A DNA stretch of 64,000 bases from an uncultured Neglectibacter sp. Lineage in GTDB: Bacteria; Bacillota; Clostridia; Oscillospirales; Acutalibacteraceae. Every line of letters begins with the position of its first letter. Position 1 is the first letter of the stretch. This document shows, one piece after another, positions 15,800 through 24,146 of the stretch. The stretch is from the NCBI GenBank assembly GCA_937958185.1, contig CALFFN010000021.1, forward strand, positions 62,001 to 126,000. Reading direction: 5' to 3'. The notes under the pieces were generated by a model. It saw only the letters and a program-made list of their open reading frames with translations. It was not told the origin of the DNA and did not search any database. Position numbers and translations under genes: made by a program.

Positions 15800-17176
15800 A
15801 TGAATCGTAATTTCAAGTTCAGAATTGGCGTTTTCTTTCTCGGCTTGGCTTTTCTTGCCTTTACGATTACCTCCTGCCGAAAAGCAGAGGAAAAGAAGCT
15901 GTGGATTCTCTGCGACTGGGACACTACATATCCGCTCCTTACGCCATATGGCTCGTCAGAAAGGAAAGATTTTTCAAAATATGTACACTATCTGACTGGC
16001 TTGGAGTCGGAGCAGGTGGAGTTTGAGTTTCTGCCTGTCAAGGATGCTGAGCGCTCCACACGCCTGACTGCCCTGCGTACAGAGATCATGTCCGGCGGCG
16101 GACCTGATGTGTTCCTGCTTTCCTGTTGGTTGCCCGGCATTGACAATGCAGATGTCGGCGGTTTTCGGGATTATTACCGCAATCACGAGCCGCTGTTTCC
16201 AGACGTTCGAGCTGCAATGGAAAACGGTGTGTTCCTACCCTTGGACAGCTATCTGGAGAATTCCTTGTGGCTGGATATTTCCCTGTGCAATTCCGTGGCG
16301 GTAGAAGCGGGACGTACGCAGAAAGGGCAGATGGTTTTGCCCGTCACTTATACCTTTCCCGTGTCCGTTTTCCGGCAGGACAGTTGTGATTCAGAAATAG
16401 TGAATGAACGTTCCCGTGCTATTGCCGCACGACAACAGTTTTCTGATGTTTTCGGAGAATTAGCAGATTATTCTGACGAAAGGCTGCTGTTTTCCAAAGA
16501 TGAGCTTTTGGAAAGCGTCCAGTATTATCTAAGACTTTCTTCTGAGAATCAAAACTCCGCTTTGGAGGGTGTAGCATCTGTTTTTCATCTGACAGCTGCA
16601 GACGCCTCCTCGTGGGATTGGGACTATCACTCCGACAAGCTTTCGTTCGGTGAGTTTCCGGGGATTTCAGCGCAGGATTCCCAAGCAATTGCAGCAGTTC
16701 CAAATATGGAAAACGGCGTAACGGCTGCAATTGTCGCTTACGCCTGTATCAATCGCAGCACGAGATACCCTGAAGAAGCTTTCCGTACCGTCGATCTGGT
16801 TTTCCATGACGATATTCAGAGCGCGATACACAAGGATTCTGCCGCTGTGCGGTTTCCCGGATTCCATGTGCCTGAAACGGGAATGCAAACGTTTCTGTTG
16901 ACCGGTTGCGGTGGCTGTCCTGTCCGAAATGATTTGATGAAGGATCAGATACACAGCTTTCAGCAGCAGTGGTTTTACGACTCTGATGATGGTGTGCTTT
17001 TCTCCGAATACACTGCCCTGCGGAACGAAGTGACCCACGCCCGGTTCTACGGCACGTTAGATCAGGAGCTGCAAACGATGTACGAAGCCTGTCTGGAAGC
17101 GGAATCTGACGAAGAAATCGAAAAAATCGTCTCCAAAGCCTACGACACCATGTTGATGATCTTAGCGGAAAGCTGA
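15800..17176 (+). CDS. Extracellular solute-binding lipoprotein, copy 2
   Basis: A 458-residue lipoprotein; lipobox ITSC with Cys26 as predicted anchor. It shares with copy 1 the segment ALRTEIMSGGGPDVFL and the identical 58-residue C-terminus, but many other regions differ and it is 46 residues shorter. The ATG at 15800 has a GAGGGG site 8 nt upstream; the ATG at 15794 is too close to that site. No transporter subunits are nearby. A surface ligand-binding role is inferred from the family; the ligand is unknown. Confidence 0.8.
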   Translation: MNRNFKFRIGVFFLGLAFLAFTITSCRKAEEKKLWILCDWDTTYPLLTPYGSSERKDFSKYVHYLTGLESEQVEFEFLPVKDAERSTRLTALRTEIMSGGGPDVFLLSCWLPGIDNADVGGFRDYYRNHEPLFPDVRAAMENGVFLPLDSYLENSLWLDISLCNSVAVEAGRTQKGQMVLPVTYTFPVSVFRQDSCDSEIVNERSRAIAARQQFSDVFGELADYSDERLLFSKDELLESVQYYLRLSSENQNSALEGVASVFHLTAADASSWDWDYHSDKLSFGEFPGISAQDSQAIAAVPNMENGVTAAIVAYACINRSTRYPEEAFRTVDLVFHDDIQSAIHKDSAAVRFPGFHVPETGMQTFLLTGCGGCPVRNDLMKDQIHSFQQQWFYDSDDGVLFSEYTALRNEVTHARFYGTLDQELQTMYEACLEAESDEEIEKIVSKAYDTMLMILAES

Positions 17177-17184
17177 ATCAAATA

Positions 17185-17217
17185 AAAAACCAGCGGCAAT
17201 ACGTCTGCCGCTGGTTT
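17185..17217 (+). terminator. Terminator of lipoprotein copy 2
   Basis: AAAACCAGCGGCA (17185-17197) pairs with TGCCGCTGGTTTT (17205-17217); A and T tracts allow action in both directions between convergent genes. Confidence 0.85.
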
Positions 17218-17235
17218 TGCTTCTCTCAAAAAATA

Positions 17236-18225
17236 TCACTGCCGTGCAGCGTTTTTCTGCTTTCTTGCCTCAATGCGTACATCGCTGCCCAAAAATTCCA
17301 GCTTGCCGTAGTACCCGGTGATCCGGGAAGCGAAGCGTTCGCTGTAGCGGCTTTCCAGTTCCTTCATGGAAAGGTTGGTGCTGATGATGGTGGGCTTGTC
17401 CGCCAGCATACGGCTGTTTACAATGTCGTACAATGCCGCGTTGACATAGGAGGAGGAAAATTCCGTCCCCAGGTCGTCCAGGATCAGCAGATCGCAGGAA
17501 AGCAGCTGGGAATGGGTGTCGTCCACGTCCTCCTGCTCCCGGCGGTCGAAGCGTTCTTTCTCCAGGGCGACGGCAAAATTTTGAGCGGAGCCGTAAATCA
17601 CGCCGAAGCCCTTCCCGATGACCTCTCCGGCAATCGCCAGAGAGAGGTGGGTCTTGCCCAAACCAGTGCCGCCCTTAAAGAGCAGGCTTGAGGAGCTTTT
17701 CCGAAACTTTTCCGCATAGGTCTTGCAGGTTTCCAGAATTTTCTCCATCTGTCGGTATGCCTGCGGGTCGTTTTGATAGTAGGAGAGGGAAAAGGAGGAA
17801 AAGGTGCATTTTTCCAAGGGCACGTCCATGCTCAGCTTCTCATAGGCAAGGCTTCTTTGCAGCTGCCGGAAGCATTCGCAGAGCTTCCCGTCCACAAAGC
17901 CGGTGTCTTTGCAGACAGGACAGCTGTACCGGGGGGTGACGTCCTCCCGGGTCAGCCCAGCCTGTGCCAGCAGACGGTCGTATTCATCGTTCAGCTCGTT
18001 GGCTCGGGCGTGCAGCTTTTCCAGCTCCGCCCGCACATCGCCGCCCTGTACCACCGCCTTTGCCGCTCCGGCGGCGTTTCTCGAAATAGCTTCCCGAATG
18101 TCTCTGGCTTCCGGGCATTGCCGGTAAAAGCGTTCCAGCCGTTCTTCGGCGGCGTTCTCCGCGTTCTGGCGGCGGCGCTCCAGCTCCGCTCTGGCGTCCT
18201 CATAAATTTTTTTCCCGTATCCCAT
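17236..18225 (-). CDS. DnaC/DnaI-type helicase loader ATPase
   Basis: A 329-residue AAA+ protein. An N-terminal coiled region is followed by a putative zinc site (Cys102, Cys105, Cys116, Cys118), Walker A GGTGLGKT at 185-192 and Walker B LLILDD at 246-251. This order matches Firmicute DnaI/DnaC-like proteins that load the replicative helicase at origins and restarted forks. It directly abuts the DnaD-domain gene (stop and start adjacent), as expected for a helicase-loading pair. An IstB transposition helper is less likely because no transposase is near. Confidence 0.9.
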   Translation of the reverse strand: MGYGKKIYEDARAELERRRQNAENAAEERLERFYRQCPEARDIREAISRNAAGAAKAVVQGGDVRAELEKLHARANELNDEYDRLLAQAGLTREDVTPRYSCPVCKDTGFVDGKLCECFRQLQRSLAYEKLSMDVPLEKCTFSSFSLSYYQNDPQAYRQMEKILETCKTYAEKFRKSSSSLLFKGGTGLGKTHLSLAIAGEVIGKGFGVIYGSAQNFAVALEKERFDRREQEDVDDTHSQLLSCDLLILDDLGTEFSSSYVNAALYDIVNSRMLADKPTIISTNLSMKELESRYSERFASRITGYYGKLEFLGSDVRIEARKQKNAARQ

Positions 18226-19236
18226 TTATAATTCCTCCGGCAAATCGAAAAAGCTCAGCCGTTCCACCTCGTCGATGTCGTAGCTGGAAGGCTTTTTCGT
18301 TTCTTCCTGCCTGCTCTGTTCCTCGGCAGTTACCTGTTCCATGGTTTTGATTCCCTTTTTGTACCACCGCTCCAAAATGCGGTTCATATAAGCGGCGCTG
18401 AATTTTCCCGTGTTGTCCACACAGCGCTCATAGGCGGCGGACAGCAGCTCCGGCAGAAAATTCCACTCATACACCCAGCGGTAGGCGGCTTCCTCCTCTT
18501 TTTTCGAGGGGGAGCGCTTTGGCAGCCCGGCGGCAATGGAGACCTTCCCCCAGGCAAGCCGTTTTTCGCTGAGCTCCTGCAATTTTGCCTCGGCGGCTTC
18601 CAGCGTGAAAACGCCGCTTTCCGCCCAGTCCCTGGCGACAGAATCAATGTAGGCGGTGCCGGTTTTGCCCACTTCCTTGGCGTAGTGAAGCAGCATGGCC
18701 ACGACCTCGACAGGCAGCCCGTAGTCGTCACAGCTGGCGAGCAGCACGGCGGTCATGGCGGGGGAGAGGATCCCCAGCGTGGCTTCCGCTTCCTGCAGCA
18801 GGGAACGGATGGCGTCCGATTCCCGCGCCCTTGCGGCGAGATAGGAAGCGTCCGGCTTTGCCATGCGCTTTTTGGGCGGCAGGGGTTTTGCTTCCGGCGC
18901 GGGCTTTTGCTCTGTTTCCGGCTCTGTCGGCTCTGAAGCTGCCATAGCTTCAGGATTTTTCGGAGCCGCAGTCTGCGGAACAGGCAGCAGCTTCCCGAAT
19001 TTCTCCGCGACCAACCCCCGGTCTATCCAGTAATCCAGCGCGTCCAGCACGCTATCCCGGCTGATCCCCAGCGCTTCTGCCAGCCCCTCGGCGGAAACGC
19101 TTTCGCCCCCGTGCCGCAGCAGCCATAAAATGACTTGCAGCTGTTCCTTGCCGGCAAGCTTGATGTGCTTGTCTACTAAAGCGCAGGGCACGGCAAAAAC
19201 CGTGTTCCACGCGCCAATGTCCAAACTGTATTCCAT
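18226..19236 (-). CDS. DnaD-domain replication initiation protein
   Basis: A 336-residue protein with an N-terminal winged-helix domain (about residues 20-85), a low-complexity Pro/Glu/Ala linker (about 95-140) and a C-terminal DnaD/DnaB-like domain that contains the YxxxIxxxW motif as YMNRILERW. It probably helps remodel DNA at the origin with the downstream DnaC-like ATPase. The ATG at 19236 follows AAGGAG; the GTG at 19269 has no site. A minus-strand extended -10 TGCTATACT (19283-19291 on the plus strand) lies about 50 bp upstream, with a poor -35. Confidence 0.88.
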   Translation of the reverse strand: MEYSLDIGAWNTVFAVPCALVDKHIKLAGKEQLQVILWLLRHGGESVSAEGLAEALGISRDSVLDALDYWIDRGLVAEKFGKLLPVPQTAAPKNPEAMAASEPTEPETEQKPAPEAKPLPPKKRMAKPDASYLAARARESDAIRSLLQEAEATLGILSPAMTAVLLASCDDYGLPVEVVAMLLHYAKEVGKTGTAYIDSVARDWAESGVFTLEAAEAKLQELSEKRLAWGKVSIAAGLPKRSPSKKEEEAAYRWVYEWNFLPELLSAAYERCVDNTGKFSAAYMNRILERWYKKGIKTMEQVTAEEQSRQEETKKPSSYDIDEVERLSFFDLPEEL

Positions 19237-19360
19237 TCCGCTGAATCTCCTTACCCGGCGAGCTTCCACTTGTTTTGATAAAAGTATAGCATAAAATTCC
19301 CTTGAGGGAAAGACAGAGTTTCCGAAAAAAGAAATTTCGGGAAAAGGGGCAGAATGAGGA

Positions 19361-19389
19361 TTGACAAATCTCCGCGCCTTAGCTATAAT
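19361..19389 (+). promoter_or_regulatory. Consensus promoter of tRNA-Thr
   Basis: TTGACA (19361-19366), 17 bp, TATAAT (19384-19389): an exact sigma-A consensus, about 24 bp upstream of the mature tRNA 5' end. Confidence 0.9.
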
Positions 19390-19412
19390 AGGGAAGCACG
19401 TGAGAAGGATTT

Positions 19413-19488
19413 GCTACTGTAGCTCAGTTGGTAGAGCAGCTGATTCGTAATCAGCAGGTCGTGTGTTCGAGTCACATCAGTAGCTCCA
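19413..19488 (+). tRNA. tRNA-Thr (anticodon CGT)
   Basis: A 76-nt cloverleaf. The acceptor arm GCTACTG pairs with CAGTAGC, discriminator is T and CCA is encoded at 19486-19488. The anticodon stem GCTGA/TCAGC encloses TTCGTAA with anticodon CGT at 19446-19448, reading ACG. The T arm GTGTG/CACAT has one G-U pair. Confidence 0.95.
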
Positions 19489-19497
19489 AGCATCTGC

Positions 19498-19533
19498 GAA
19501 GAAGGCTCAGCATATTTGTGCTGAGCCTTCTTC
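19498..19533 (+). terminator. Terminator of tRNA-Thr
   Basis: A 15-bp perfect stem GAAGAAGGCTCAGCA / TGCTGAGCCTTCTTC with a 6-nt loop, starting 9 nt after CCA. The T tract is short. Confidence 0.8.
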
Positions 19534-19613
19534 AAGTCGCGACCGCAGGATTTTCTTATTTTGCAGATCTGTAAAATAAGTTCCACCACATCTTTTGAAA
19601 CGGGGAAGAAATT

Positions 19614-20120
19614 ATGGCAGAAGCGCGTCTCTATGTGCTGGCGCAATTTGACAGCGGCACCAATGAAGCCCTTGCTAAAATCTATGATAAGCTCCTTAAT
19701 ACAGGGCTTACCGGGGAGCAGACAAAGGGGATACCATACCACTTTACTTTGGGCAGCTTCGAGCTGTCGGAAACCGCGCAGATATTGGAACGTGCCAAAG
19801 CTGTTGCCGCCCGGACAAAGGCGTTTCCCATTGGGCTGAACCATATCGGGCTGTTCGGGCAGAAGGTGCTGTTCCTGACCCCGGCAATGAACAACCAGTT
19901 GCTTTCCCTCTGCCGGAGCATTGACCCCGCAGCCACTCTTGACGGCGTACACAACTGGATCGCTCATGCCACCCTGCTGATAGACAGCCCCGAGCATATC
20001 TGTGCCGCGCTCCCCATCGTTGCAGAGAACTTTTCACCCATGACTGCCGTGGTTCACAGTTTAGGCGTCTATGAATTTTTTCCCAAGAAGCTCATTGCGG
20101 AGTTCCCACTGCAAAAATAA
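19614..20120 (+). CDS. 2H phosphoesterase (2'-5' RNA ligase-like)
   Basis: A 168-residue protein with two catalytic H-x-T-L motifs, HFTL at His43 and HATL at His118, the signature of the 2H phosphoesterase superfamily. Members hydrolyse 2',3'-cyclic phosphates or join RNA ends through 2'-5' bonds; the physiological substrate here is unknown. The ATG at 19614 follows GGGGAAG. It stands alone between the tRNA-Thr terminator and its own terminator. Confidence 0.82.
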   Translation: MAEARLYVLAQFDSGTNEALAKIYDKLLNTGLTGEQTKGIPYHFTLGSFELSETAQILERAKAVAARTKAFPIGLNHIGLFGQKVLFLTPAMNNQLLSLCRSIDPAATLDGVHNWIAHATLLIDSPEHICAALPIVAENFSPMTAVVHSLGVYEFFPKKLIAEFPLQK

Positions 20121-20132
20121 ATTTTTCCACCA

Positions 20133-20166
20133 AAAGGGCGCGCCGCAATACTGCGGCGCGCCCTTT
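20133..20166. terminator. Terminator after the 2H phosphoesterase
   Basis: AAAGGGCGCGCCGCA (20133-20147) pairs perfectly with TGCGGCGCGCCCTTT (20152-20166) around a 4-nt loop, with A-rich sequence before and T-rich after. Confidence 0.8.
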
Positions 20167-20287
20167 CTATGGCTCCGATCCGATGCGAAAAAGCAATTCT
20201 CCGCTGCTTCTCTGTTAAAATGCGGCTTTCAGGAGAAACTAAGCATGGTCTTTTTCTATCTCATTGCAGCAGAATTGCTTTGTGCCG

Positions 20288-20731
20288 CTATTCGTAGTCT
20301 TCCAAAATCGTTTTCGCTTCGGAAAGGGTCCGGGCGGCAATGCCCTGCTTCAAGAGAGAAATATCTTCCTCCGGCAATTGGGCAATGTCTATCTCCGTCA
20401 GAAGCACCGGCGTCAATCCGCCTTTCCGAAAGACGGCGATCTTACCGTCGGATACCGAAACCAGATATTCGCTTTCCTTTGTATCTGTTTTTGCCGGGGT
20501 GGAAGAAATGCCGGTATTTCCATTTTCTTGACTTGCGGCTGGCTTTGGGCTATAATGACTATTGTACACCTGCTCGGAGCTCTCCCGGGGCTGTACGGCA
20601 GCGTCTGCCGGCAAAACAGTGTCCCGTTTCAAAGCGAAAGCGGCGGTGCAGATCACCAGAGCGGTCACCGCGACGATGAGCAGGAGCATGGTGTATTTTT
20701 TGTACGTTCGGGAGCTTCTTCTTTCCATCAT
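20288..20731 (-). CDS. Membrane-anchored BofC C-terminal-domain protein
   Basis: A 147-residue protein with one N-terminal membrane segment (about residues 14-33), a Ser/Pro-rich linker and a C-terminal domain containing EYLVSVSDGKIAVF and LPEEDISLLKQGI, the pattern of the BofC C-terminal domain. In Bacillus BofC acts in the intermembrane space of sporulating cells as a checkpoint on pro-sigma-K processing; here the domain may have a related envelope role. The ATG at 20731 follows GGAGGTGA with 8-nt spacing. It is divergent from the penicillin-binding protein gene. Confidence 0.75.
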   Translation of the reverse strand: MMERRSSRTYKKYTMLLLIVAVTALVICTAAFALKRDTVLPADAAVQPRESSEQVYNSHYSPKPAASQENGNTGISSTPAKTDTKESEYLVSVSDGKIAVFRKGGLTPVLLTEIDIAQLPEEDISLLKQGIAARTLSEAKTILEDYE

Positions 20732-20853
20732 AAAGATCACCTCCGGCTTAGTATGTGCCATTTTTTGCCTGTTATGCCGTAGGCGGCTTTTTTGAGGAAA
20801 AGAAGGAACATAAGAGAAAATTTGAGAAGCTTGCTTCCTGTAATTGATGATAA

Positions 20854-20914
20854 AGCTGCGGCTGGGATATGGGGAACACCTGTACAGGCAGTGTTCCGGG
20901 CAGCCCGCCGCAGG
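20854..20914 (+). other. Structured leader of the penicillin-binding protein gene
   Basis: CTGCGGC (20856-20862) pairs with GCCGCAG (20907-20913); after a bulged T, GGG (20864-20866) pairs with CCC (20904-20906); inside, GGAACAC (20873-20879) pairs with GTGTTCC (20891-20897). The three helices stack into one arm that ends 7 nt before the Shine-Dalgarno AGAAGG. No known riboswitch consensus was recognised. Confidence 0.5.
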
Positions 20915-20934
20915 TGGAGAAAGAAGGTTACCAT

Positions 20935-23460
20935 ATGCGTGAAGACATGAACAAATATAACACCAGTGTGAACCGCATTCCCGCCCAGCGGACGGAGGGC
21001 GAATTTTCCAAGTCCGCCGGGGCAACCGCCAAAACGGTGGGGGGCATGGTATGGAAAGCCATCAAGACGCTGTTCTGGGTAGGGGTCATCAGCGGCGTGC
21101 TGGTGTTCCTGTCGGTCATGTCCTTTATCCTGAGCTTCCGCAATGTGGAGCCGCCCAATATTTCCTCCATGAAGCTCAACTATTCCAGCTTTATCTATCT
21201 GGACGACGAAACCGGGAACTCCACCGAATATATGCCGCTTTACAGCAATGAAAACCGTGTTTGGGTGGCTCTCGATGAAATCCCCCTTTATATGAAGACC
21301 GCCCAGATCGCCATTGAAGACCATCGCTTCACCGAGCACAAGGGCGTGGACTGGAAGGGGACGGCGGGCGCTGTGCTCCGGCTGGTAGGCGGCGGAGAAG
21401 GTCGTGGCGGCTCCACCCTGACCCAGCAGCTCATCAAGAATATCACCGGGGAAAACCAGGTGAGCATTCTCCGAAAGGTCAAGGAGATTTTTACCGCCCT
21501 GAATCTGGAGGGCGGCTATACCATGGCGGACGGCACCAAGCGGGTGGGCTACAGCAAGGAAGAAATCCTGGAAGCCTACCTGAACGTGGTCAACTACGGC
21601 GGGCAGTGCCAGGGTGTGGAAGCGGCCGCAAACTATTATTTTGACAAGCCCATCGCGGACTGCTCCCTGGCGGAGTGCGCCCTGATCGCCGGGATCACCC
21701 AGAACCCCTATCAGTTCAACCCCATGATCTTCCCGGAGGATTCCAAGGACAGGGCAAAGGTCGTGCTGAAGCGTATGATAGAGCTGTCCGAGGAAGGCGA
21801 GCTGGTTTCCGGCTTGACCGCCCCCATCACCAGAAGCGAGTATAACGACGCGCTGAAGGAGCTGGAAACCATGGACTTTGTCGGCGCGGAGGCAGAGGAT
21901 ACCAGCGCAGCCGATGAGGAAAAGCAGGACACGGAAAAGTGGAACTGGTATATCGACGTGATGTTCGAGGACATCGTGCAGGACCTGGTCGCCAAAGGGT
22001 ATTCCTATGACACTGCCGAAAGCATGATGTACAACGCGGGTCTGGAGATCCACGGCGCAATGGACCTGAAGCTTCAGACCGATCTGGAAAATTACTTTTT
22101 GACCAATCAGGAAATGCTGCCGGAGGATCAGGCAATCGAGCTGGGTTTCTTTATGATGGACCCCTATACCGGCAGGGTCATGGGCGTGATCGGCAACCGG
22201 GGAGAGAGAAAGGGTACCCGCCTGCGGAACAACGCCACCGGCGCCGGCGGCACCGGGCGGCAGTCCGGCTCCTCCATCAAGCCCCTCAGCCCCTATATCG
22301 TGGGCTTGAATGAGGGCGTGATAAGCTATGGCACAGTGCTCCAGGATAAGCCCATTCCCAATTATTTCGGCGAGGGCGATCCGACTGAGGGTCCCCAGAA
22401 CTTTGACCGCCACTATCGGGGCACCATGAATGTGGACAAGGCCATCGAGGTGTCCCAGAACGCCCCGGCGGCATGGCTGGCAAAGGAGCTTTCCCCCGAA
22501 ACGTGCTATGACTGGCTGGTGAACAAGCTCCATTTCACCACGCTGACAGAGGAGGATTCCCACAATATCGGTATGTCCCTGGGCGGGCAGGAATACGGCG
22601 TGACCGTCCGGGATATGGTGGCAGGCTATCAGATATTCGCCAACGGCGGCATTTATCACAAGCCCATCACCTACTATTATGTAAAAGACCATGAGGGCAA
22701 CGTGATCCTGGACAACCGCCCGGAGGTGAACCCCGGCGAGCGCGTGACCAGCGAGGAAAACGCCACCATCATGAATAAGCTTCTCCACGGACCCATCTAC
22801 AATCCCGAAGGCACCGCAGTGGGCTGGATGTCCGATATCGACGCGGAGATCATCGGCAAAACCGGCACCACCGACGACGGCTACGACCTGTGGTTCATCG
22901 GCGCTACCAAATTCTGTGTGGCGGGCATCTGGAACGGCTATGAGTACCCCGATGAGCTGGGAGATACCGGCATAGCCAAGGATACCTGGAAGGCTGTCAT
23001 TGAACACCTTCTGGCAAATTACGACTGGTCCGGCAAGAATTGGGTGCTCAGCGACAATGTGGTAGAGCGCCGCTTCTGCCGTGACAGCGGCAAGCTGGCG
23101 GGAACGAACTGCTTTGATACCGCCACGGGCTGGTACGATCAGGAAAAGGTGCCGGGCACCTGCAACGGCGGCACGGACCATATTTCCGGGAAAAACACCA
23201 TGTCTCCCTCTCCGTCGCCCTCGCCCAGCCCGTCCCCATCGCCATCACCCAGTCCTTCTCCGTCTCCCTCGCCCTCCACAACGCCGGACGTGACTCCTTC
23301 CTTCTCACCCGGACCTACCGACGGACCGACCATCGAGCCGCCGCCCGGTCCCATAGATTCGCCGACCCCAACGCCGGTGCCCACCCCGTCGCTGGAGCCT
23401 CCGCCGGACGAATCCTCCACCCCGGACAATCCCGGTGATTTCTGGACTCCCGTGGGTTAG
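20935..23460 (+). CDS. Class A penicillin-binding protein (peptidoglycan glycosyltransferase/transpeptidase)
   Basis: An 841-residue PBP1a-type enzyme. Residues 1-35 are cytoplasmic, about 40-65 span the membrane. The GT51 domain has catalytic Glu128 in EDHRFTEH and the GGSTLTQQL segment; the transpeptidase has Ser446-x-x-Lys449 (SSIK), an SQN motif and Lys642 in KTGT. It polymerises glycan strands and cross-links peptides on the outer membrane face. The C-terminal ~95 residues are a Ser-Pro repeat followed by Pro/Thr-rich sequence, probably a flexible wall-spanning tail. ATG 20935 follows AGAAGG; the longer frame from 20869 reads through the leader hairpin. Confidence 0.95.
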   Translation: MREDMNKYNTSVNRIPAQRTEGEFSKSAGATAKTVGGMVWKAIKTLFWVGVISGVLVFLSVMSFILSFRNVEPPNISSMKLNYSSFIYLDDETGNSTEYMPLYSNENRVWVALDEIPLYMKTAQIAIEDHRFTEHKGVDWKGTAGAVLRLVGGGEGRGGSTLTQQLIKNITGENQVSILRKVKEIFTALNLEGGYTMADGTKRVGYSKEEILEAYLNVVNYGGQCQGVEAAANYYFDKPIADCSLAECALIAGITQNPYQFNPMIFPEDSKDRAKVVLKRMIELSEEGELVSGLTAPITRSEYNDALKELETMDFVGAEAEDTSAADEEKQDTEKWNWYIDVMFEDIVQDLVAKGYSYDTAESMMYNAGLEIHGAMDLKLQTDLENYFLTNQEMLPEDQAIELGFFMMDPYTGRVMGVIGNRGERKGTRLRNNATGAGGTGRQSGSSIKPLSPYIVGLNEGVISYGTVLQDKPIPNYFGEGDPTEGPQNFDRHYRGTMNVDKAIEVSQNAPAAWLAKELSPETCYDWLVNKLHFTTLTEEDSHNIGMSLGGQEYGVTVRDMVAGYQIFANGGIYHKPITYYYVKDHEGNVILDNRPEVNPGERVTSEENATIMNKLLHGPIYNPEGTAVGWMSDIDAEIIGKTGTTDDGYDLWFIGATKFCVAGIWNGYEYPDELGDTGIAKDTWKAVIEHLLANYDWSGKNWVLSDNVVERRFCRDSGKLAGTNCFDTATGWYDQEKVPGTCNGGTDHISGKNTMSPSPSPSPSPSPSPSPSPSPSPSPSTTPDVTPSFSPGPTDGPTIEPPPGPIDSPTPTPVPTPSLEPPPDESSTPDNPGDFWTPVG

Positions 23461-23500
23461 CCGCCCGGAAACGCAGAAGGGGCTTAAACTGAATTTCTAA

Positions 23501-23538
23501 AAATTGCCGGAAAGGGCGCGCTCTTTTCGGCAATTTTT
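23501..23538 (+). terminator. Terminator of the penicillin-binding protein gene
   Basis: AAATTGCCG (23501-23509) pairs with CGGCAATTT (23528-23536), followed by more T residues. Confidence 0.8.
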
Positions 23539-23564
23539 TTGGCAATTTTTTGCTTCCCAGCGTC

Positions 23565-23593
23565 TTGATTTTTTCAGGGAACTGTGGTAAACT
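23565..23593 (+). promoter_or_regulatory. Promoter of the ACT protein-hom-thrB operon
   Basis: TTGATT (23565-23570), 17 bp, TAAACT (23588-23593) with extended -10 TGG. The gap contains no T-box-like specifier structure. Confidence 0.65.
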
Positions 23594-23632
23594 GTTCACT
23601 GCAACAAGACAATCGTATTTTGCAGGTGGACA

Positions 23633-24073
23633 ATGGAAAAGGATTCTTATTTGGTGGTAAACAGCGAAGCGCTGCCGGAGGTCTATCAAAAGGTGGTGTA
23701 CGCCAACACTCTGCTGGAAAGCGGAGAGGCGTCCAGCACCTCCGAAGCGGTCCGCATGGCGGGGATATCCCGCAGCGTCTATTACAAATATCGCGGCTCT
23801 GTGTTTCCGTACACCAGGCAGAACCCGGCAGGGATTTTGACCGTGCAGGCGGTGCTGACCGACCGCGCCGGGGTGCTGGTGAGCCTGCTCACGGTCTTTT
23901 ACCGGGCAGGGGCAAATATTTTGACGGTGAACCAGAATATTCCCGTGATGGGCAGAGCCTTCGTGTCCGTTTCGGCGCGTATCGCCCACATGGGCATCAC
24001 CGCCGATGAGCTGATGGAAAGCCTGAAGCTGGTAGACGGCGTAATAAAGATCGACAGCATTTTGGACAGATAG
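23633..24073 (+). CDS. ACT domain protein (PheB/UPF0735 family)
   Basis: A 146-residue cytoplasmic protein. An N-terminal part with a helix-turn-helix-like SEAVRMAGISRSVYYKYR segment (about residues 38-55) precedes an ACT domain (LTVQAVLTDRAGVLVSLL onward) that usually binds amino acids. Proteins of this family sit beside homoserine dehydrogenase in many Clostridia, as here (73 nt apart), and probably act as sensors or regulators for threonine synthesis; this is inference. The ATG at 23633 is preceded by GCAGGTGGA. Confidence 0.88.
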   Translation: MEKDSYLVVNSEALPEVYQKVVYANTLLESGEASSTSEAVRMAGISRSVYYKYRGSVFPYTRQNPAGILTVQAVLTDRAGVLVSLLTVFYRAGANILTVNQNIPVMGRAFVSVSARIAHMGITADELMESLKLVDGVIKIDSILDR

Positions 24074-24146
24074 AAAGCTATCATGCATTCCGCTGGGAAA
24101 AGCGGGAAAATAAGCTTTTATCTTTCAGGAAAGGAAAGTATTCGCT

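Noticed and set aside
17236..18225. IS21-type IstB transposition helper
   Set aside because: No transposase or terminal repeats are near; pairing with a DnaD gene supports a helicase loader.
20737..23181. An 814-codon minus-strand open frame antisense to the penicillin-binding protein gene
   Set aside because: It mirrors a high-GC gene whose third codon positions suppress stops on the other strand; the protein has no coherent domain, while the plus-strand product has all catalytic motifs.
23201..23280. Periodic CCCTCGCC-type repeats that might look like a CRISPR or VNTR
   Set aside because: The repeat is a Ser-Pro codon run within the penicillin-binding protein tail; there are no spacers.
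23461..24146. Searched for a T-box or threonine attenuator in front of hom
   Set aside because: No specifier loop, T-box consensus or leader peptide with Thr/Ile codons was visible in either gap.
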